In this document: piece after piece, positions 20,683 to 30,655 of the stretch
Position numbering within the stretch: the stretch's first letter is position 1
Layout of the letters: the number at the start of each line of letters is the position of its first letter
NCBI GenBank assembly: GCA_937949965.1
Contig: CALFBF010000098.1
Location: forward strand, 1 to 46,558
From: an uncultured Roseibacillus sp.
GTDB taxonomy: Bacteria > Verrucomicrobiota > Verrucomicrobiia > Verrucomicrobiales > Akkermansiaceae
Length of the DNA: 46,558 nucleotides
Reading direction: 5' to 3'
Notes under the pieces: model-generated
Seen by the model: only the letters and a program-made list of their open reading frames with translations
What the model was told of the DNA's origin: nothing
Database searches by the model: none
Position numbers and translations under genes: made by a program

Positions 20683-21573
20683 ATGAGTCTCTCGCTTCCC
20701 TCAGAAATCACCGCCATCTCGCTCGCGGAAGGTTATCCAGCTTACCAGATCGAGACTGCGTTCTGCTCCGCTACCGTCGCACTACATGGAGCTCACCTCA
20801 CGCATTGGAAGCCTGCCCACTCCTCTCAGCCAGTCATCTTTAATTCGCCAGAATCCGTCTATCGGGAAGGAAAGGCCATTCGAGGCGGGGTCCCCATTTG
20901 CTGGCCTTGGTTCAACGCTCATCCCACCGCTCCCGAGCAACATCCCTCACACGGAGTGGCGCGGAATCGCTTTTGGACCTTGGAGTCTGCTACCGTTGAA
21001 GCAGGCGTGGCCACCATCCGGCTCGCTCTGCCCGTTACCCCAGCGATTGCAGAGCATGTTCCCTTCCCTTATCATCTCACTGCAATTTTCACCCTAGGCA
21101 AGACCTGCCGTCTCTCGCTAGAGACTACTAATCTCTCCTCGCAAAATATCCCGGTCGGTGGTGCTCTGCATACTTATCTCGCCGTCTCTGATGTGGAAAA
21201 AATTTATCTAACAGGTCTTCAAAATACTCCTTATCTGGACACCACCGTTTCCCCAACTCGCGAAGAGATCCAATCCCAAGAACAACTGCGGGTGGAGGGT
21301 GAAGTCGATCGCATCTACTCCGGCACCGGCAACGAAGTCGAACTTATCGACGAGAAATGGCAGCGGCGAATCGTGGTCGGCAAGGAAGGCTCACTCTCGA
21401 CTGTGGTCTGGAACCCTTGGTTAGCAAAAGCGACGGCTCTTGCCGATCTCCCTAACGAAGCCTACCGCGACTTTGTCTGCATCGAGGCCACCAACGCCCG
21501 TCAGGATACCCGCATCACTCCTCCGGGAAAAACTCATAACCTCGTTACCACCCTGCAAGTGAACTCGTTATAA
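20683..21573 (+). CDS. D-hexose-6-phosphate mutarotase (aldose 1-epimerase-like)
   Basis: GAHLTHWKP, AIRGGVPICWPWFNAHP, SHGVARNRFWTLE, VVWNPWLAKATALADLPNEAYRDFVCIEATN. Start at MSLSLPSE. Confidence 0.92.
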   Translation: MSLSLPSEITAISLAEGYPAYQIETAFCSATVALHGAHLTHWKPAHSSQPVIFNSPESVYREGKAIRGGVPICWPWFNAHPTAPEQHPSHGVARNRFWTLESATVEAGVATIRLALPVTPAIAEHVPFPYHLTAIFTLGKTCRLSLETTNLSSQNIPVGGALHTYLAVSDVEKIYLTGLQNTPYLDTTVSPTREEIQSQEQLRVEGEVDRIYSGTGNEVELIDEKWQRRIVVGKEGSLSTVVWNPWLAKATALADLPNEAYRDFVCIEATNARQDTRITPPGKTHNLVTTLQVNSL

Positions 21574-21712
21574 AAGTCAAACTGCTCAAACACTTCCAGA
21601 AAAGGGGCGATAAAAGTCGCTTTCGATCTCCGTAACATCGCTTATCTTTTCTTGCGGTCTTTACTGGTCAAAGAACAACCGCTCCTACATACCACCTCTT
21701 CCTTCCTAAGCT

Positions 21713-22480
21713 ATGATTGAACGCTGGCTCATCGCTCTCGCTACTGCCTTCGCTGCCTTTGCCGCGGCAAATGCTTGGCGTTCAATCACCAGTGGCGCGC
21801 GTAACCGACTGACTCTCCCTCTCCTCGGCGCGACCTTCATTGTCCAGCTCATGGCTCTCGGGTTGCGAGGAGATGTCCGTGGAGCCTGTCCTCTCTGCGA
21901 TACCGGAGAAATCCTGATCTTTCTCTCGTGGTCTCTCGTTCTCTTCTACCTCTTGGTCGGGGCGGCCTATCGCCTTTCACTACTGGGCCTTTTCACGGCT
22001 CCAGTAGTAGTTACTCTCCAAGCCATCGCTCTAATTCCTGGCATGATGAGTAAGCAACCGACTCGGGTTGATAGCACACAATCATGGCGAGAAACACATG
22101 CCGCACTCTCGGTCTTGTCCTTCGGAGCTCTCGCGCTAGCGGCAGTCTCCGGTGTTATGTTCGTGATTCTCGATAAGCTGCTCAAAGAGAAAAAATTTAC
22201 GAGTGGCCTCTTTAACAACCTTCCCTCCGTCCACAATCTAATCGACTCCACCAAGCGACTCCTCATCATTGGCCTCCTCATCCTGACCATCGGGATCATC
22301 GCCGGCTTTCTCGCGCCGAGCTTTGAAGTCAACCGACATCTCATCGTCGCAGGCATCGTCTGGTTAGCCTATGCCGTTTTTGTTTCCGTGACCTACGTGC
22401 GTGGACTCCCTCCTCGCCAGATTGCCTTCTCCTCGGTCATCCTCTTTGGTATTTCACTCCTGGCCTTTGGTCTCATCTAA
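21713..22480 (+). CDS. CcsA/HemX-type cytochrome c assembly integral membrane protein
   Basis: Eight or so hydrophobic segments, GACPLCDTGEILIFLSWSLVLFYLLVGAAYR, SWRETHAALSVLSFGALALAAVSGVMFVILD; directly upstream of hemA. Confidence 0.82.
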   Translation: MIERWLIALATAFAAFAAANAWRSITSGARNRLTLPLLGATFIVQLMALGLRGDVRGACPLCDTGEILIFLSWSLVLFYLLVGAAYRLSLLGLFTAPVVVTLQAIALIPGMMSKQPTRVDSTQSWRETHAALSVLSFGALALAAVSGVMFVILDKLLKEKKFTSGLFNNLPSVHNLIDSTKRLLIIGLLILTIGIIAGFLAPSFEVNRHLIVAGIVWLAYAVFVSVTYVRGLPPRQIAFSSVILFGISLLAFGLI

Positions 22481-22487
22481 CAACTCG

Positions 22488-23492
22488 ATGAAACTCTTCT
22501 GCCTAGGCCTTAATCACGAGACTGCGCCCGTTGAACTGCGCGAGAAGGTCTCGATTGCCAATACTCATCTCGGGATCGAATCCAGTGCTTTGGTGGAGGG
22601 CAAACCGATCTCAGAAGGAGTCGTGATCTCGACCTGCAATCGCACTGAGTTCTATCTTGCCGCAGACTCCCTAGAAGAAGCTGCCACGACGCTTGCGGAT
22701 CATTTGCAGAATCGCTTTGGAGTCGCCACCGACGAGCACTTTTACGAAAAGCATGCTCGCGAAGCCGCCGTGCATCTCTGCCGAGTGGTCAGCGGACTGA
22801 ACTCCATGGTCTTGGGAGAAACCGAAATTTTCGGCCAAGTGAAAAAAGGCTACGCAGCTGCCCTCGAAGCAGGCGTCACGGGCGGAGTGCTCAACCGCCT
22901 CTTTCAACGAGCCTTCTCCGTCGGCAAAAAAGTGCGCAACTCGACCGGTATTCAGGAAGGCCAAACTTCGGTGGGAAGTGTGGCCGTTGATTTAGCAGAA
23001 AAGATTTTTGGCCACCTCAAAGACTCCCAAGTAATGGTCATCGGGGCAGGTGAAATGTCACGCACCACCGCCCAATCACTCCTCTCGCGAGGAGCCCATA
23101 GTATGTTTGTGACCAATCGATCCTACGATAAGGCGGTGGACCTCGCGGCGGAAATGGGAGGCTCGGCTATCCGCTTTGATGATTGGGAAGAGTCTCTCAA
23201 GAAGGTCGACATCATCATTTCTTCGACCGGAGCCCCCCACCACGTCATCGGACCTGCTCACATCGAAAAAGTGCGCCGCAAGCGGAAGTACCGCCCCCTC
23301 CTCATGGTTGACATTGCGGTTCCACGCGATATCGACCCCGCAGTGGGAGAGATCGACGAAGTTTACCTCTATGATGTTGACGGTCTGCAAGAGCTCGCCG
23401 CCGAAGCCCGATTGCGACGCCAAGAGCAGATCAAACTCTGCGAAGCTATTATTGAAGAAGAACTCGCCAAATCCCAGCTCCCAGGGCTATAG
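22488..23492 (+). CDS. hemA: Glutamyl-tRNA reductase
   Basis: LGLNHETAPVELREKVSI, GVVISTCNRTEFY, GLNSMVLGETEIFGQVKKGY, GAGEMSRTTAQSLLSRGA. ATG at 22488 rather than the longer track start. Confidence 0.96.
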   Translation: MKLFCLGLNHETAPVELREKVSIANTHLGIESSALVEGKPISEGVVISTCNRTEFYLAADSLEEAATTLADHLQNRFGVATDEHFYEKHAREAAVHLCRVVSGLNSMVLGETEIFGQVKKGYAAALEAGVTGGVLNRLFQRAFSVGKKVRNSTGIQEGQTSVGSVAVDLAEKIFGHLKDSQVMVIGAGEMSRTTAQSLLSRGAHSMFVTNRSYDKAVDLAAEMGGSAIRFDDWEESLKKVDIIISSTGAPHHVIGPAHIEKVRRKRKYRPLLMVDIAVPRDIDPAVGEIDEVYLYDVDGLQELAAEARLRRQEQIKLCEAIIEEELAKSQLPGL

Positions 23493-23570
23493 CGTTCGCC
23501 TCATCGTCTGAGGGCAAGCTGCAATGACGGCTCGACAGCGGAATCTTCACCAGCCATCGTTTCGAGACGA

Positions 23571-23852
23571 ATGGCAGACACTCTCGACAAGCGATTTATG
23601 GACTTCGTGCTCTTCCAAGCACAGAATGCAGGGCTCTTTTTAGGAAAAATTCCCAATCCTGCCACAGGGCAGACTTCGACCAATATCCGCGCCGCACAAA
23701 GCGTGCTCGATTCCCTCGAAATGATGCAAGCCAAGACAAAAGGGAACCTCGTGAAAGAAGAGCAAGAATTCCTCGATAAAGCCGTGAAAAATATCGTAAC
23801 TCTGCTCGAAGCCGCCGAAAAAGGTGAACTCGGAAACAACGAAGACGCATGA
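23571..23852 (+). CDS. DUF1844-family small protein
   Basis: DFVLFQAQNAGLFLGKIPNPATGQTSTNIRAAQSVLDSLEMMQAKTKGNLVKEEQEFLDKAVKNI matches the DUF1844 pattern. Confidence 0.82.
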   Translation: MADTLDKRFMDFVLFQAQNAGLFLGKIPNPATGQTSTNIRAAQSVLDSLEMMQAKTKGNLVKEEQEFLDKAVKNIVTLLEAAEKGELGNNEDA

Positions 23853-24664
23853 ACTCCTTTAACATCCAAAACGTCACTCTCGGAGGCGACGATCTCTTTT
23901 TCATCCTCGGTCCTTGTGCCATTGAGTCTGAGGACTTCACTTGGCAAATGGCGCGCGAGATCAAGACGATCTCTGATCGATTGGGAATCCCCTTCTTCTT
24001 CAAAGCCTCTTACGACAAAGCCAATCGCACCGCCGCCGATTCCTATCGAGGCCCAGGGGTCAAGGAAGGATGCGCCCTCCTCGGAGCCATTGGAAAAGAG
24101 CTCGGCGTCCCAGTGACGACTGATGTCCACACCCCGGAAGATGCCGAGATTGCGGCTGAGCATATCGACTTCCTCCAGATTCCCGCCTTCCTCTGTCGGC
24201 AAACGGACTTGTTAGAAGCCGCCGCCAAAACTGGTCGTGGAGTGAACATTAAGAAAGGGCAATTCCTCGCCCCTTGGGATTGTAAAAATATCGTCCAAAA
24301 GATGCGCCACTTTGGTTGCGAAAAATTCACTCTCACCGAACGAGGCACCACCTTCGGTTATAATAATCTCGTGACCGACATGCGCTCTCTCTACTGGATG
24401 CGCCAAGAAGGCGTGCCCGTCATCTTCGATGCCACTCACTCGGTGCAACGACCCGGCGGAGATGGCACTACTACTGGTGGAGATGGCGAACTGGCTCCAG
24501 TCCTTGCGCGAGCTGCAGTAGCGACTGGAGTGGACGGCGTTTTCATGGAAACTCACGCCGACCCCCCGAATGCCTTTTCCGATGGTCCCAACCAAGTCCC
24601 ACTCGATACTTTGGAGACAGTTCTCAGTTCACTTCTTGCGATCCAAAACGCGCTTAAAGTTTGA
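23849..24664 (+). CDS. kdsA: 3-deoxy-8-phosphooctulonate (KDO-8-P) synthase
   Basis: FFILGPCAIESEDFTWQMA, FKASYDKANRTAADSYRGPGVKEG, VTTDVHTPEDAE, LQIPAFLCRQTDLL, VIFDATHSVQRPGGDG. Confidence 0.96.
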   Translation: MNSFNIQNVTLGGDDLFFILGPCAIESEDFTWQMAREIKTISDRLGIPFFFKASYDKANRTAADSYRGPGVKEGCALLGAIGKELGVPVTTDVHTPEDAEIAAEHIDFLQIPAFLCRQTDLLEAAAKTGRGVNIKKGQFLAPWDCKNIVQKMRHFGCEKFTLTERGTTFGYNNLVTDMRSLYWMRQEGVPVIFDATHSVQRPGGDGTTTGGDGELAPVLARAAVATGVDGVFMETHADPPNAFSDGPNQVPLDTLETVLSSLLAIQNALKV

Positions 24665-25959
24665 AATCAATTCTTCCCATCTCACTAAGCTTACTAGCCG
24701 GGGTCCTATTCCCTGCTAGCGGAGATGATATTGGCCCGACCTTAGAAGTCCTCCCTCTCAATAGCACTTTAAGCGACGTCACCATTCCTCGCTACGATTC
24801 TAATCGTAGACGAGTAGCCTACCTGAAGGCGGACTTGATGGAAATCCTTGCTGACGGGGAGCCCGTCAACAACCGCCAACCCATCATGGTGGATTGCACC
24901 GGGATTCAGCTCCGCATGAATTCCGAGCAGACTGGCGGTGACATCTCGGTGGATATGAAGCGAGCACGCTACCGCCTCACCCCGGGAGTGCTTTCCGTGC
25001 AAGAATCCATCACCGCTCGTAGCCCCAAGTTCTCTCTTATGGGAAATGGAGGAGTGTTTCACCTCGATACCCAGCGAGGCTTCCTCTTCGGACCCGTCGA
25101 CTGCAAAGTCTATCAGCTCAAAACCGCCTACCATTCCGACATGCCTACTCCCGTTCACGCCTTCCTAGTTGCGAGCAGTCTCGCGACGCTGAGTCCCTCG
25201 TCCTACCAACCTCCTAATACGATACGTCTCCTAGAGGTCGCTCGCCAAGCAACCCCAAGTAGTCCTCGAATCCAATCCGAACAAACCGAAGTCACTCAAT
25301 CGGCCGAAGCTCATGAAAAGGACGTCGAAATCGCTAACCTACGGCTGGCTCAATTCTCCGAAGACGTCGATTCCAAATCACTCAATCTCCTCATCCAGAA
25401 CCCTCCACCCGCAAATCCTCCCTCGCAGGTCAGGCCCCCACTGGAAAATCCCGATCTCGAAATCCATTGCGATGGCGGTTGCTTCTTCGATGGCAACGAA
25501 AACCTTCTTGTTCTGCTACGCAACGTGGTCGTCAACGAATCTCGCTTCACCCTCAAAGCTCAAGAGGAAATTAAAGTCTTCTTCCTCTCCGAGCCCAGCA
25601 AAGAGAAAAAAGAAGGAGAAGAAAAGAAAGAGAATTCCGATAGTGGCCCAAAGCTTAATCTCACTGAAGTCAAAAGTCTCGTCGCTAGTGGAGGCATCCA
25701 CTTCAGCGGTGTGGATAAGAACGGTAATCCCGTAGAAGCTTCCGCCGCGACCGCCTTCTATGATGATAAGAAAAAAGAACTCATCTTGAAAGATGGTCAA
25801 CCAACCTTCTGGACTAAAAAGGGAGACCTCGAACTCCATCTCCAAGCCGAAAATGCCAATGCCTCCGTTCGTATCGAACTAGCTGGCGAAACGATGAGTG
25901 CCCATACCTCCCCTAACGGGTGGAAAATTGGCGGTAAAAATCTTCCCTTCAAAAAGTAA
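24661..25959 (+). CDS. Putative divergent LPS-transport protein (LptC/LptA/OstA-like)
   Basis: Signal-like N-terminus (TTG start overlapping the kdsA stop); C-terminal NLTEVKSLVASGGIHFSGVDKNGNPVEASAATAFYDDKKKELILKDGQPTFWTKKGDLEL is OstA-like; sits between kdsA and lptB. Confidence 0.65.
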   Translation: MKSILPISLSLLAGVLFPASGDDIGPTLEVLPLNSTLSDVTIPRYDSNRRRVAYLKADLMEILADGEPVNNRQPIMVDCTGIQLRMNSEQTGGDISVDMKRARYRLTPGVLSVQESITARSPKFSLMGNGGVFHLDTQRGFLFGPVDCKVYQLKTAYHSDMPTPVHAFLVASSLATLSPSSYQPPNTIRLLEVARQATPSSPRIQSEQTEVTQSAEAHEKDVEIANLRLAQFSEDVDSKSLNLLIQNPPPANPPSQVRPPLENPDLEIHCDGGCFFDGNENLLVLLRNVVVNESRFTLKAQEEIKVFFLSEPSKEKKEGEEKKENSDSGPKLNLTEVKSLVASGGIHFSGVDKNGNPVEASAATAFYDDKKKELILKDGQPTFWTKKGDLELHLQAENANASVRIELAGETMSAHTSPNGWKIGGKNLPFKK

Positions 25960-25964
25960 AACTC

Positions 25965-26726
25965 ATGGCTGCTAAGAGTAAGGAACAACCCTCACCTGAT
26001 CGCATCCTCGACGTTAACGGACTGCGCAAGTGTTACGGTAAACGGCCAGTGGTGGAAAACGTGGCTCTATACGTTAAACCCGGTGAAATCGTCGGACTGT
26101 TAGGCCCTAACGGCGCGGGTAAAACGACCACCTTCTATATGGTAGCTGGTCTCGTGCCACCCGATGCAGGTTCCGTTCACCTCAATGGCAAGGACGTCAC
26201 TCGACAGGCCATCCACCGCCGCGCTCGTGCAGGCTTAGGTTACCTCCCTCAGGAAGAATCGATCTTCCGCAAGCTCTCAGTAGAGAAGAATCTACTTGCG
26301 GTGTTAGAAGCCCAAAAAGGACTTAACAAAAAAGAACGCAAGGAAAAGGCGGATCACCTCATGGAGCGCTTCGGCATCACCAATATTCGCAAATCCCTCG
26401 CTATCACGCTATCAGGTGGTGAAAAACGGCGTCTCACAATCGCGCGTGCACTGTGCACCGACCCTAAGATTCTCCTCCTTGACGAGCCTTTCTCAGGGGT
26501 CGATCCCCGTGCCGTCGCAGACATCCAAAAAATCATCACCCAACTGCGAGCCGAGGATGGCCTAGCGCTGCTCATCACTGATCACAATGTCAGAGAAACC
26601 CTTCACATCACAGATCGGACCTACCTCTTAGTCGACGGCCGCGTGATTCTCGAAGGTTCCGCAGATACCATTGCCAGTGATCCTGAGGCTAAGAAATATT
26701 ATCTCGGAGATCACTTCACGCTCTAA
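25965..26726 (+). CDS. lptB: LPS export ABC transporter ATP-binding protein
   Basis: GLLGPNGAGKTTTFYMVAGLV, LGYLPQEESIFRKLSVEKNL, LSGGEKRRLTIARAL, ILLLDEPFSGVDPRAV, DHNVRETL, ILEGSADTIASDPEAKKYYLGDHF: classic LptB. Confidence 0.95.
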   Translation: MAAKSKEQPSPDRILDVNGLRKCYGKRPVVENVALYVKPGEIVGLLGPNGAGKTTTFYMVAGLVPPDAGSVHLNGKDVTRQAIHRRARAGLGYLPQEESIFRKLSVEKNLLAVLEAQKGLNKKERKEKADHLMERFGITNIRKSLAITLSGGEKRRLTIARALCTDPKILLLDEPFSGVDPRAVADIQKIITQLRAEDGLALLITDHNVRETLHITDRTYLLVDGRVILEGSADTIASDPEAKKYYLGDHFTL

Positions 26727-26762
26727 CAAGTCGCTCTAACAAGCAGAAGTCACCTAAGTCTT

Positions 26763-29700
26763 TTATTCTAATTTTGCGCCCAAGGCTTTAGCAATCTGCT
26801 TTTGGCTCACCTTCCCCTGTCGAGGGACGCCTGGAGCAAAAAGCTGAATCCGCCACTCAGCGAGAAGCCAGCCAACCTCCCACAGACGCACCGCCTCTGG
26901 TCTCGTTCGCCACTCCTTGAGCCAATCTAACCAGAGATCGTCTAACTGCCGGCGCTTCTCCTCATCCTTAGCGAGGGGTAGGCTTTCTAACCTTTTCATT
27001 CTCTCCGCGATCGCGTCGAAGTAACGCGCAAAGCGCAAGGCGCGTCCAGATCCAGCTTTCCACAGAAAATCATCACGCCGCAGCCACTCACGCTCTTCGG
27101 TCATATCCGCTACCGTCTCCACGTAGAGTTTTTCATCTCGCTTCCCTAACAACCATTTACTAGATTCTTCGTAAATTTCTGCTGCCACTTCTAATTCCTC
27201 CGCAATCTGTCGCGCGGAATCCAAAACCCATCCTCGCGCATGCTCGGAAGCCGCCGCAAACTCCTCGGCCGTGCGAGGTAGCTCAGCACCCTTTTTCCGA
27301 AAAGCAGCTTCAACCGCAACTCGTAATACTTGACAATCGAGGGGTTCCGTCTGTTGAGGACCAAATACCAATTTGGCAAGAGGTCGTAAAAAACCACGTT
27401 TGAGATAACCTCGTAATAGAGGATCGTGATCGAGCCAAAAGAGCCTCACTAGTCCTGCACGATGGCTTTCCTCTGCTTCAGAGCGTTCAAGGAAGGCGCG
27501 CGTCCCTACCGATTCTCCTTCATCAACAAGGGCGGGAAAAACCCCATCAATCTCTTCCGGCAAATCGCCAAAACTCCAAAAAGTGCCCCCGGTCATCTCC
27601 CACTCTTCATTAGCGGCCTCTTCGCGACGAGAGCGGAGAAGACCTGCTAACTCCTCTTTCAATTCACGAACATTCTCCGAAAAAGCGAGAGTCTGCCCCT
27701 TCTCGTCGTAGACACGAATAGCAGGTCGCAAGCACTTGGGCAGACGTGAGGGGTCAAACATCCCCGGCTCGATAATCACCCCACAGAGACCACTGAGATA
27801 CTCTCCGAGAGCCTCCAACAGATCGACCTGAGGCTCCCAACCGGTCCACTCTTTCAGGAAACCATCGGTCGTTTCTTTGAGAGGTTGAAAGCGAATTCGC
27901 CAATCTTTCGGAAGGCTCCGAATCAGCAATTCGACGCGTTCGGCTAACAGACCGGGCACAACCCATCCGGGGAGGTAATCAGGAAGGTGTGGCAACTCCG
28001 CCAACTCGATATCGTAAATGAGGCCATCGTCCTCGGCCTCGGGATCGCAGATATACTCCACCTTCCAAGCTCGTCCACTATGCTCAATGGTATTTGGAAA
28101 GAGCATGAGCTTCCCTTCAATCCCCTCCTCCCACACCACATCGCGGAGTGAAATCATGATCTTCTCCTCATTCTGATCCGTCCGCCGCCAACTATGAAAA
28201 CCCTTTGCAGTCGTGGCTTCGACGGGAATGCGTGCAAAGAAAAAATCATAAGCATATTCCTCCATCCAGAGTCCTCCCACTCGACGCAGCTTGCGCTCTG
28301 CAGCCTCGGTCTCTCGCTTGACTTCTTGTAATCGATCAAGACAAGGAATCTGTCCTCCTAGCTTCCCCTCTAACAGAGCCTCGCGCACGAACACTTCGTG
28401 AGCTGCCTTCGGGGAAACTCGACCGAAGAAAACAGATCGTCCCGGCACTACGGTGAGACCACCTAACAGAACGGTTTCCTTCCCGTAAACGGCTCCTTGA
28501 TTCTCATCCCAATTCGGCGAATGGTAACGCTTTTTGCAGAGATGAGGCGCAACCTCTTCGACCCACTCCGACTTCATCCATGCCACCTTGCGAGCCCAGA
28601 GCCGGGAAGTTTCGACGAGCTCAAAGGCGAGAACCCAATCGGGACGCTTCTTCTCTTTGAAAAGGCCAGAACCGGGAAAAATCGCAAACTTCAATCCCCC
28701 CACTCCTTTGTAAACCTTTCCCTCGCGATCCCACATCCCCACCGAGCGAGGCATGCCGGCGAGGAGAGCACAGTGAATCTCTTTGTAATACTTTGCTGCC
28801 CGGTTACGAGCTCCTTTTGCTTCTCCGACCTCCACTTGGAAATCCTGCCTGCGAATTTCTAACCGCGGTCCCTTGCCAATAAACGAGCGCGCTATTTCAC
28901 CAACCACTTGATCCCATTCCACCAAACGTCGGAAGCTGAGATAATTTTTCTGACAAAGCTTGCGGAGTTGATTGCGCTGCAGTCTCCCCTTCTCGTCTCG
29001 GACCTTCAGCAGAGCATTCCAAATCTTCAAAAACGAAATGAAGTCCGAACGATTGTCGCGAAACTTGGCTTGCGCTTGCCGCGCGGCGTCTTCCTTGCCT
29101 TCGGGACGCTCTCGCACGTCCATCACACTTAAGCCACCAACGATAACTAACAGCTCGACGAGCACACCCCTCTTCTCTGCCTCCACTAACATCCGTCCCA
29201 AGCGAGGATCCAAAGGCAACTTGGCAAGACGCCAACCAATCTCCGAAAGACCAGCTCCATGCCCGTTACGATGCTGAGTTTCCTCGCCGCTTGCTCGCAT
29301 AGAGGACAGAGCATCGACTTCTTCAAGGGTTTTCATCCCCTCTTTGATGGCCTTACTATTAGGAGGATCGACGAAGGGAAAATGAGCCATCTCTCCGAGG
29401 CCCAAGGACTTCATCTTCAAGATCACCCCTGCGAGAGAACTGCGCCGAATCTCGGGATCGGTGAACTCGGCGGCTTCTTCGAGATCAAGTTCTTCGTAGA
29501 GCCGCACACAAACTCCTTCCCGAACTCGCCCACAACGTCCGCGTCGCTGACGAGCGCTGGCTTGCGAAATCTGCTCAATCTGCAATCGCTGAATTCCCCG
29601 CTGCGGGGACCAGCGGCTAACCCGCGCTAAGCCACTATCAATCACGTAGACAATGCCAGGAATCGTCAATGAAGTCTCTGCTACATTCGTCGCCAAGACA

Positions 29701-30608
29701 ATACGACGGCGGTGACTGGGGGAGAAAACGCGTTGCTGCTCCCCCATCGAGAGGCGGGCAAAGACAGGCAGTACTTCCGTGTCACGAAAATTCCGATCTT
29801 CGAGGGCCTTGGCCGCCTCGCGAATCTCGCGCTCGCCGGGCAAAAAGACCAAGACATCGCCGCTGCGGTCATAGGCATCAACCCACTCGACCCCACGCAC
29901 AACCTGGTCTGCTAAGTATTCATTGCTGAGTGGAGGAAGAAAGAAATCCTCCACTGGAAAGGTGCGGCCTTCCACCGAAACGATCGGAACATTCGCAGAA
30001 GCTTTCCCTTGGTCTTCATCAGAAGTAGAATTAAAAAAGGACGCAAAACGAGCTGCATCGAGAGTGGCGGAAGAAATGACCACTCGTAAATCTGTCCGCT
30101 GCTCAACTAGGCGCTTTAAGATCCCTAACAAGAAATCAATATTGAGAGAACGCTCGTGAGCCTCATCAATGATGAGAGTATGATATTTTCGCAAAAACCG
30201 ATCACTCTGGAGTTCTGCTAACAGAATACCGTCGGTCATGAATTTGACTTGGGTCTCGCGAGTTGTTCGCTTATCGAAACGAACCTCATACCCAATCTCT
30301 TGCCCCGGCTGCACTTGCAGCTCCTCCGCCACTCGTTTGGCAACGCTCGTTGCCGCTAGTCTGCGAGGTTGGGTGCAACCCACCATTCCTTGATTTCCTT
30401 CTAGGAGAGCTAACTCTAAGGCCATCTTGGGCAACTGGGTGGTCTTCCCCGAGCCAGTCTCGCCCACCACCACAACGACTTGAGCTGACTTCATCGCAGT
30501 CAGAATTTCTTCCTTCCGTGCTGAAACGGGAAGTTCTGGATAGATAATTTTCAAAGAAAGAAGACCCCTCTCAAGAGGTTGTGAGAAGTCGCAAACCCGG
30601 GACCTCAT
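26763..30608 (-). CDS. hrpA: ATP-dependent RNA helicase HrpA (DEAH box, with DUF3418-type C-terminus)
   Basis: VVVVGETGSGKTTQLPK, IIDEAHERSLNIDFLLG, VISSATLDA, VLVFLPGEREIREAA, TNVAETSLTIPGIVYVIDSG, QRRGRCGRVREGVCVRLY; C-terminal LPDYLPGWVVPGLLAERVELLIRSLPK. Confidence 0.95.
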   Translation of the reverse strand: MRSRVCDFSQPLERGLLSLKIIYPELPVSARKEEILTAMKSAQVVVVVGETGSGKTTQLPKMALELALLEGNQGMVGCTQPRRLAATSVAKRVAEELQVQPGQEIGYEVRFDKRTTRETQVKFMTDGILLAELQSDRFLRKYHTLIIDEAHERSLNIDFLLGILKRLVEQRTDLRVVISSATLDAARFASFFNSTSDEDQGKASANVPIVSVEGRTFPVEDFFLPPLSNEYLADQVVRGVEWVDAYDRSGDVLVFLPGEREIREAAKALEDRNFRDTEVLPVFARLSMGEQQRVFSPSHRRRIVLATNVAETSLTIPGIVYVIDSGLARVSRWSPQRGIQRLQIEQISQASARQRRGRCGRVREGVCVRLYEELDLEEAAEFTDPEIRRSSLAGVILKMKSLGLGEMAHFPFVDPPNSKAIKEGMKTLEEVDALSSMRASGEETQHRNGHGAGLSEIGWRLAKLPLDPRLGRMLVEAEKRGVLVELLVIVGGLSVMDVRERPEGKEDAARQAQAKFRDNRSDFISFLKIWNALLKVRDEKGRLQRNQLRKLCQKNYLSFRRLVEWDQVVGEIARSFIGKGPRLEIRRQDFQVEVGEAKGARNRAAKYYKEIHCALLAGMPRSVGMWDREGKVYKGVGGLKFAIFPGSGLFKEKKRPDWVLAFELVETSRLWARKVAWMKSEWVEEVAPHLCKKRYHSPNWDENQGAVYGKETVLLGGLTVVPGRSVFFGRVSPKAAHEVFVREALLEGKLGGQIPCLDRLQEVKRETEAAERKLRRVGGLWMEEYAYDFFFARIPVEATTAKGFHSWRRTDQNEEKIMISLRDVVWEEGIEGKLMLFPNTIEHSGRAWKVEYICDPEAEDDGLIYDIELAELPHLPDYLPGWVVPGLLAERVELLIRSLPKDWRIRFQPLKETTDGFLKEWTGWEPQVDLLEALGEYLSGLCGVIIEPGMFDPSRLPKCLRPAIRVYDEKGQTLAFSENVRELKEELAGLLRSRREEAANEEWEMTGGTFWSFGDLPEEIDGVFPALVDEGESVGTRAFLERSEAEESHRAGLVRLFWLDHDPLLRGYLKRGFLRPLAKLVFGPQQTEPLDCQVLRVAVEAAFRKKGAELPRTAEEFAAASEHARGWVLDSARQIAEELEVAAEIYEESSKWLLGKRDEKLYVETVADMTEEREWLRRDDFLWKAGSGRALRFARYFDAIAERMKRLESLPLAKDEEKRRQLDDLWLDWLKEWRTRPEAVRLWEVGWLLAEWRIQLFAPGVPRQGKVSQKQIAKALGAKLE

Positions 30609-30655
30609 TACAAGCCTCGCTTTTCAAAGAAAACAGATCATGCTTAGGGAGAATT

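Noticed and set aside
21590-21640. Hairpin gcga-taaaag-tcgc downstream of the mutarotase gene
   Set aside because: 4-bp stem, no clear U-tract; not convincing as a terminator or ncRNA.
29259-29630. 123-aa plus-strand ORF inside hrpA (and others at 28497-28862, 28972-29277, 30263-30547)
   Set aside because: Antisense to conserved hrpA helicase motifs; no signal, domain or start context supporting translation.
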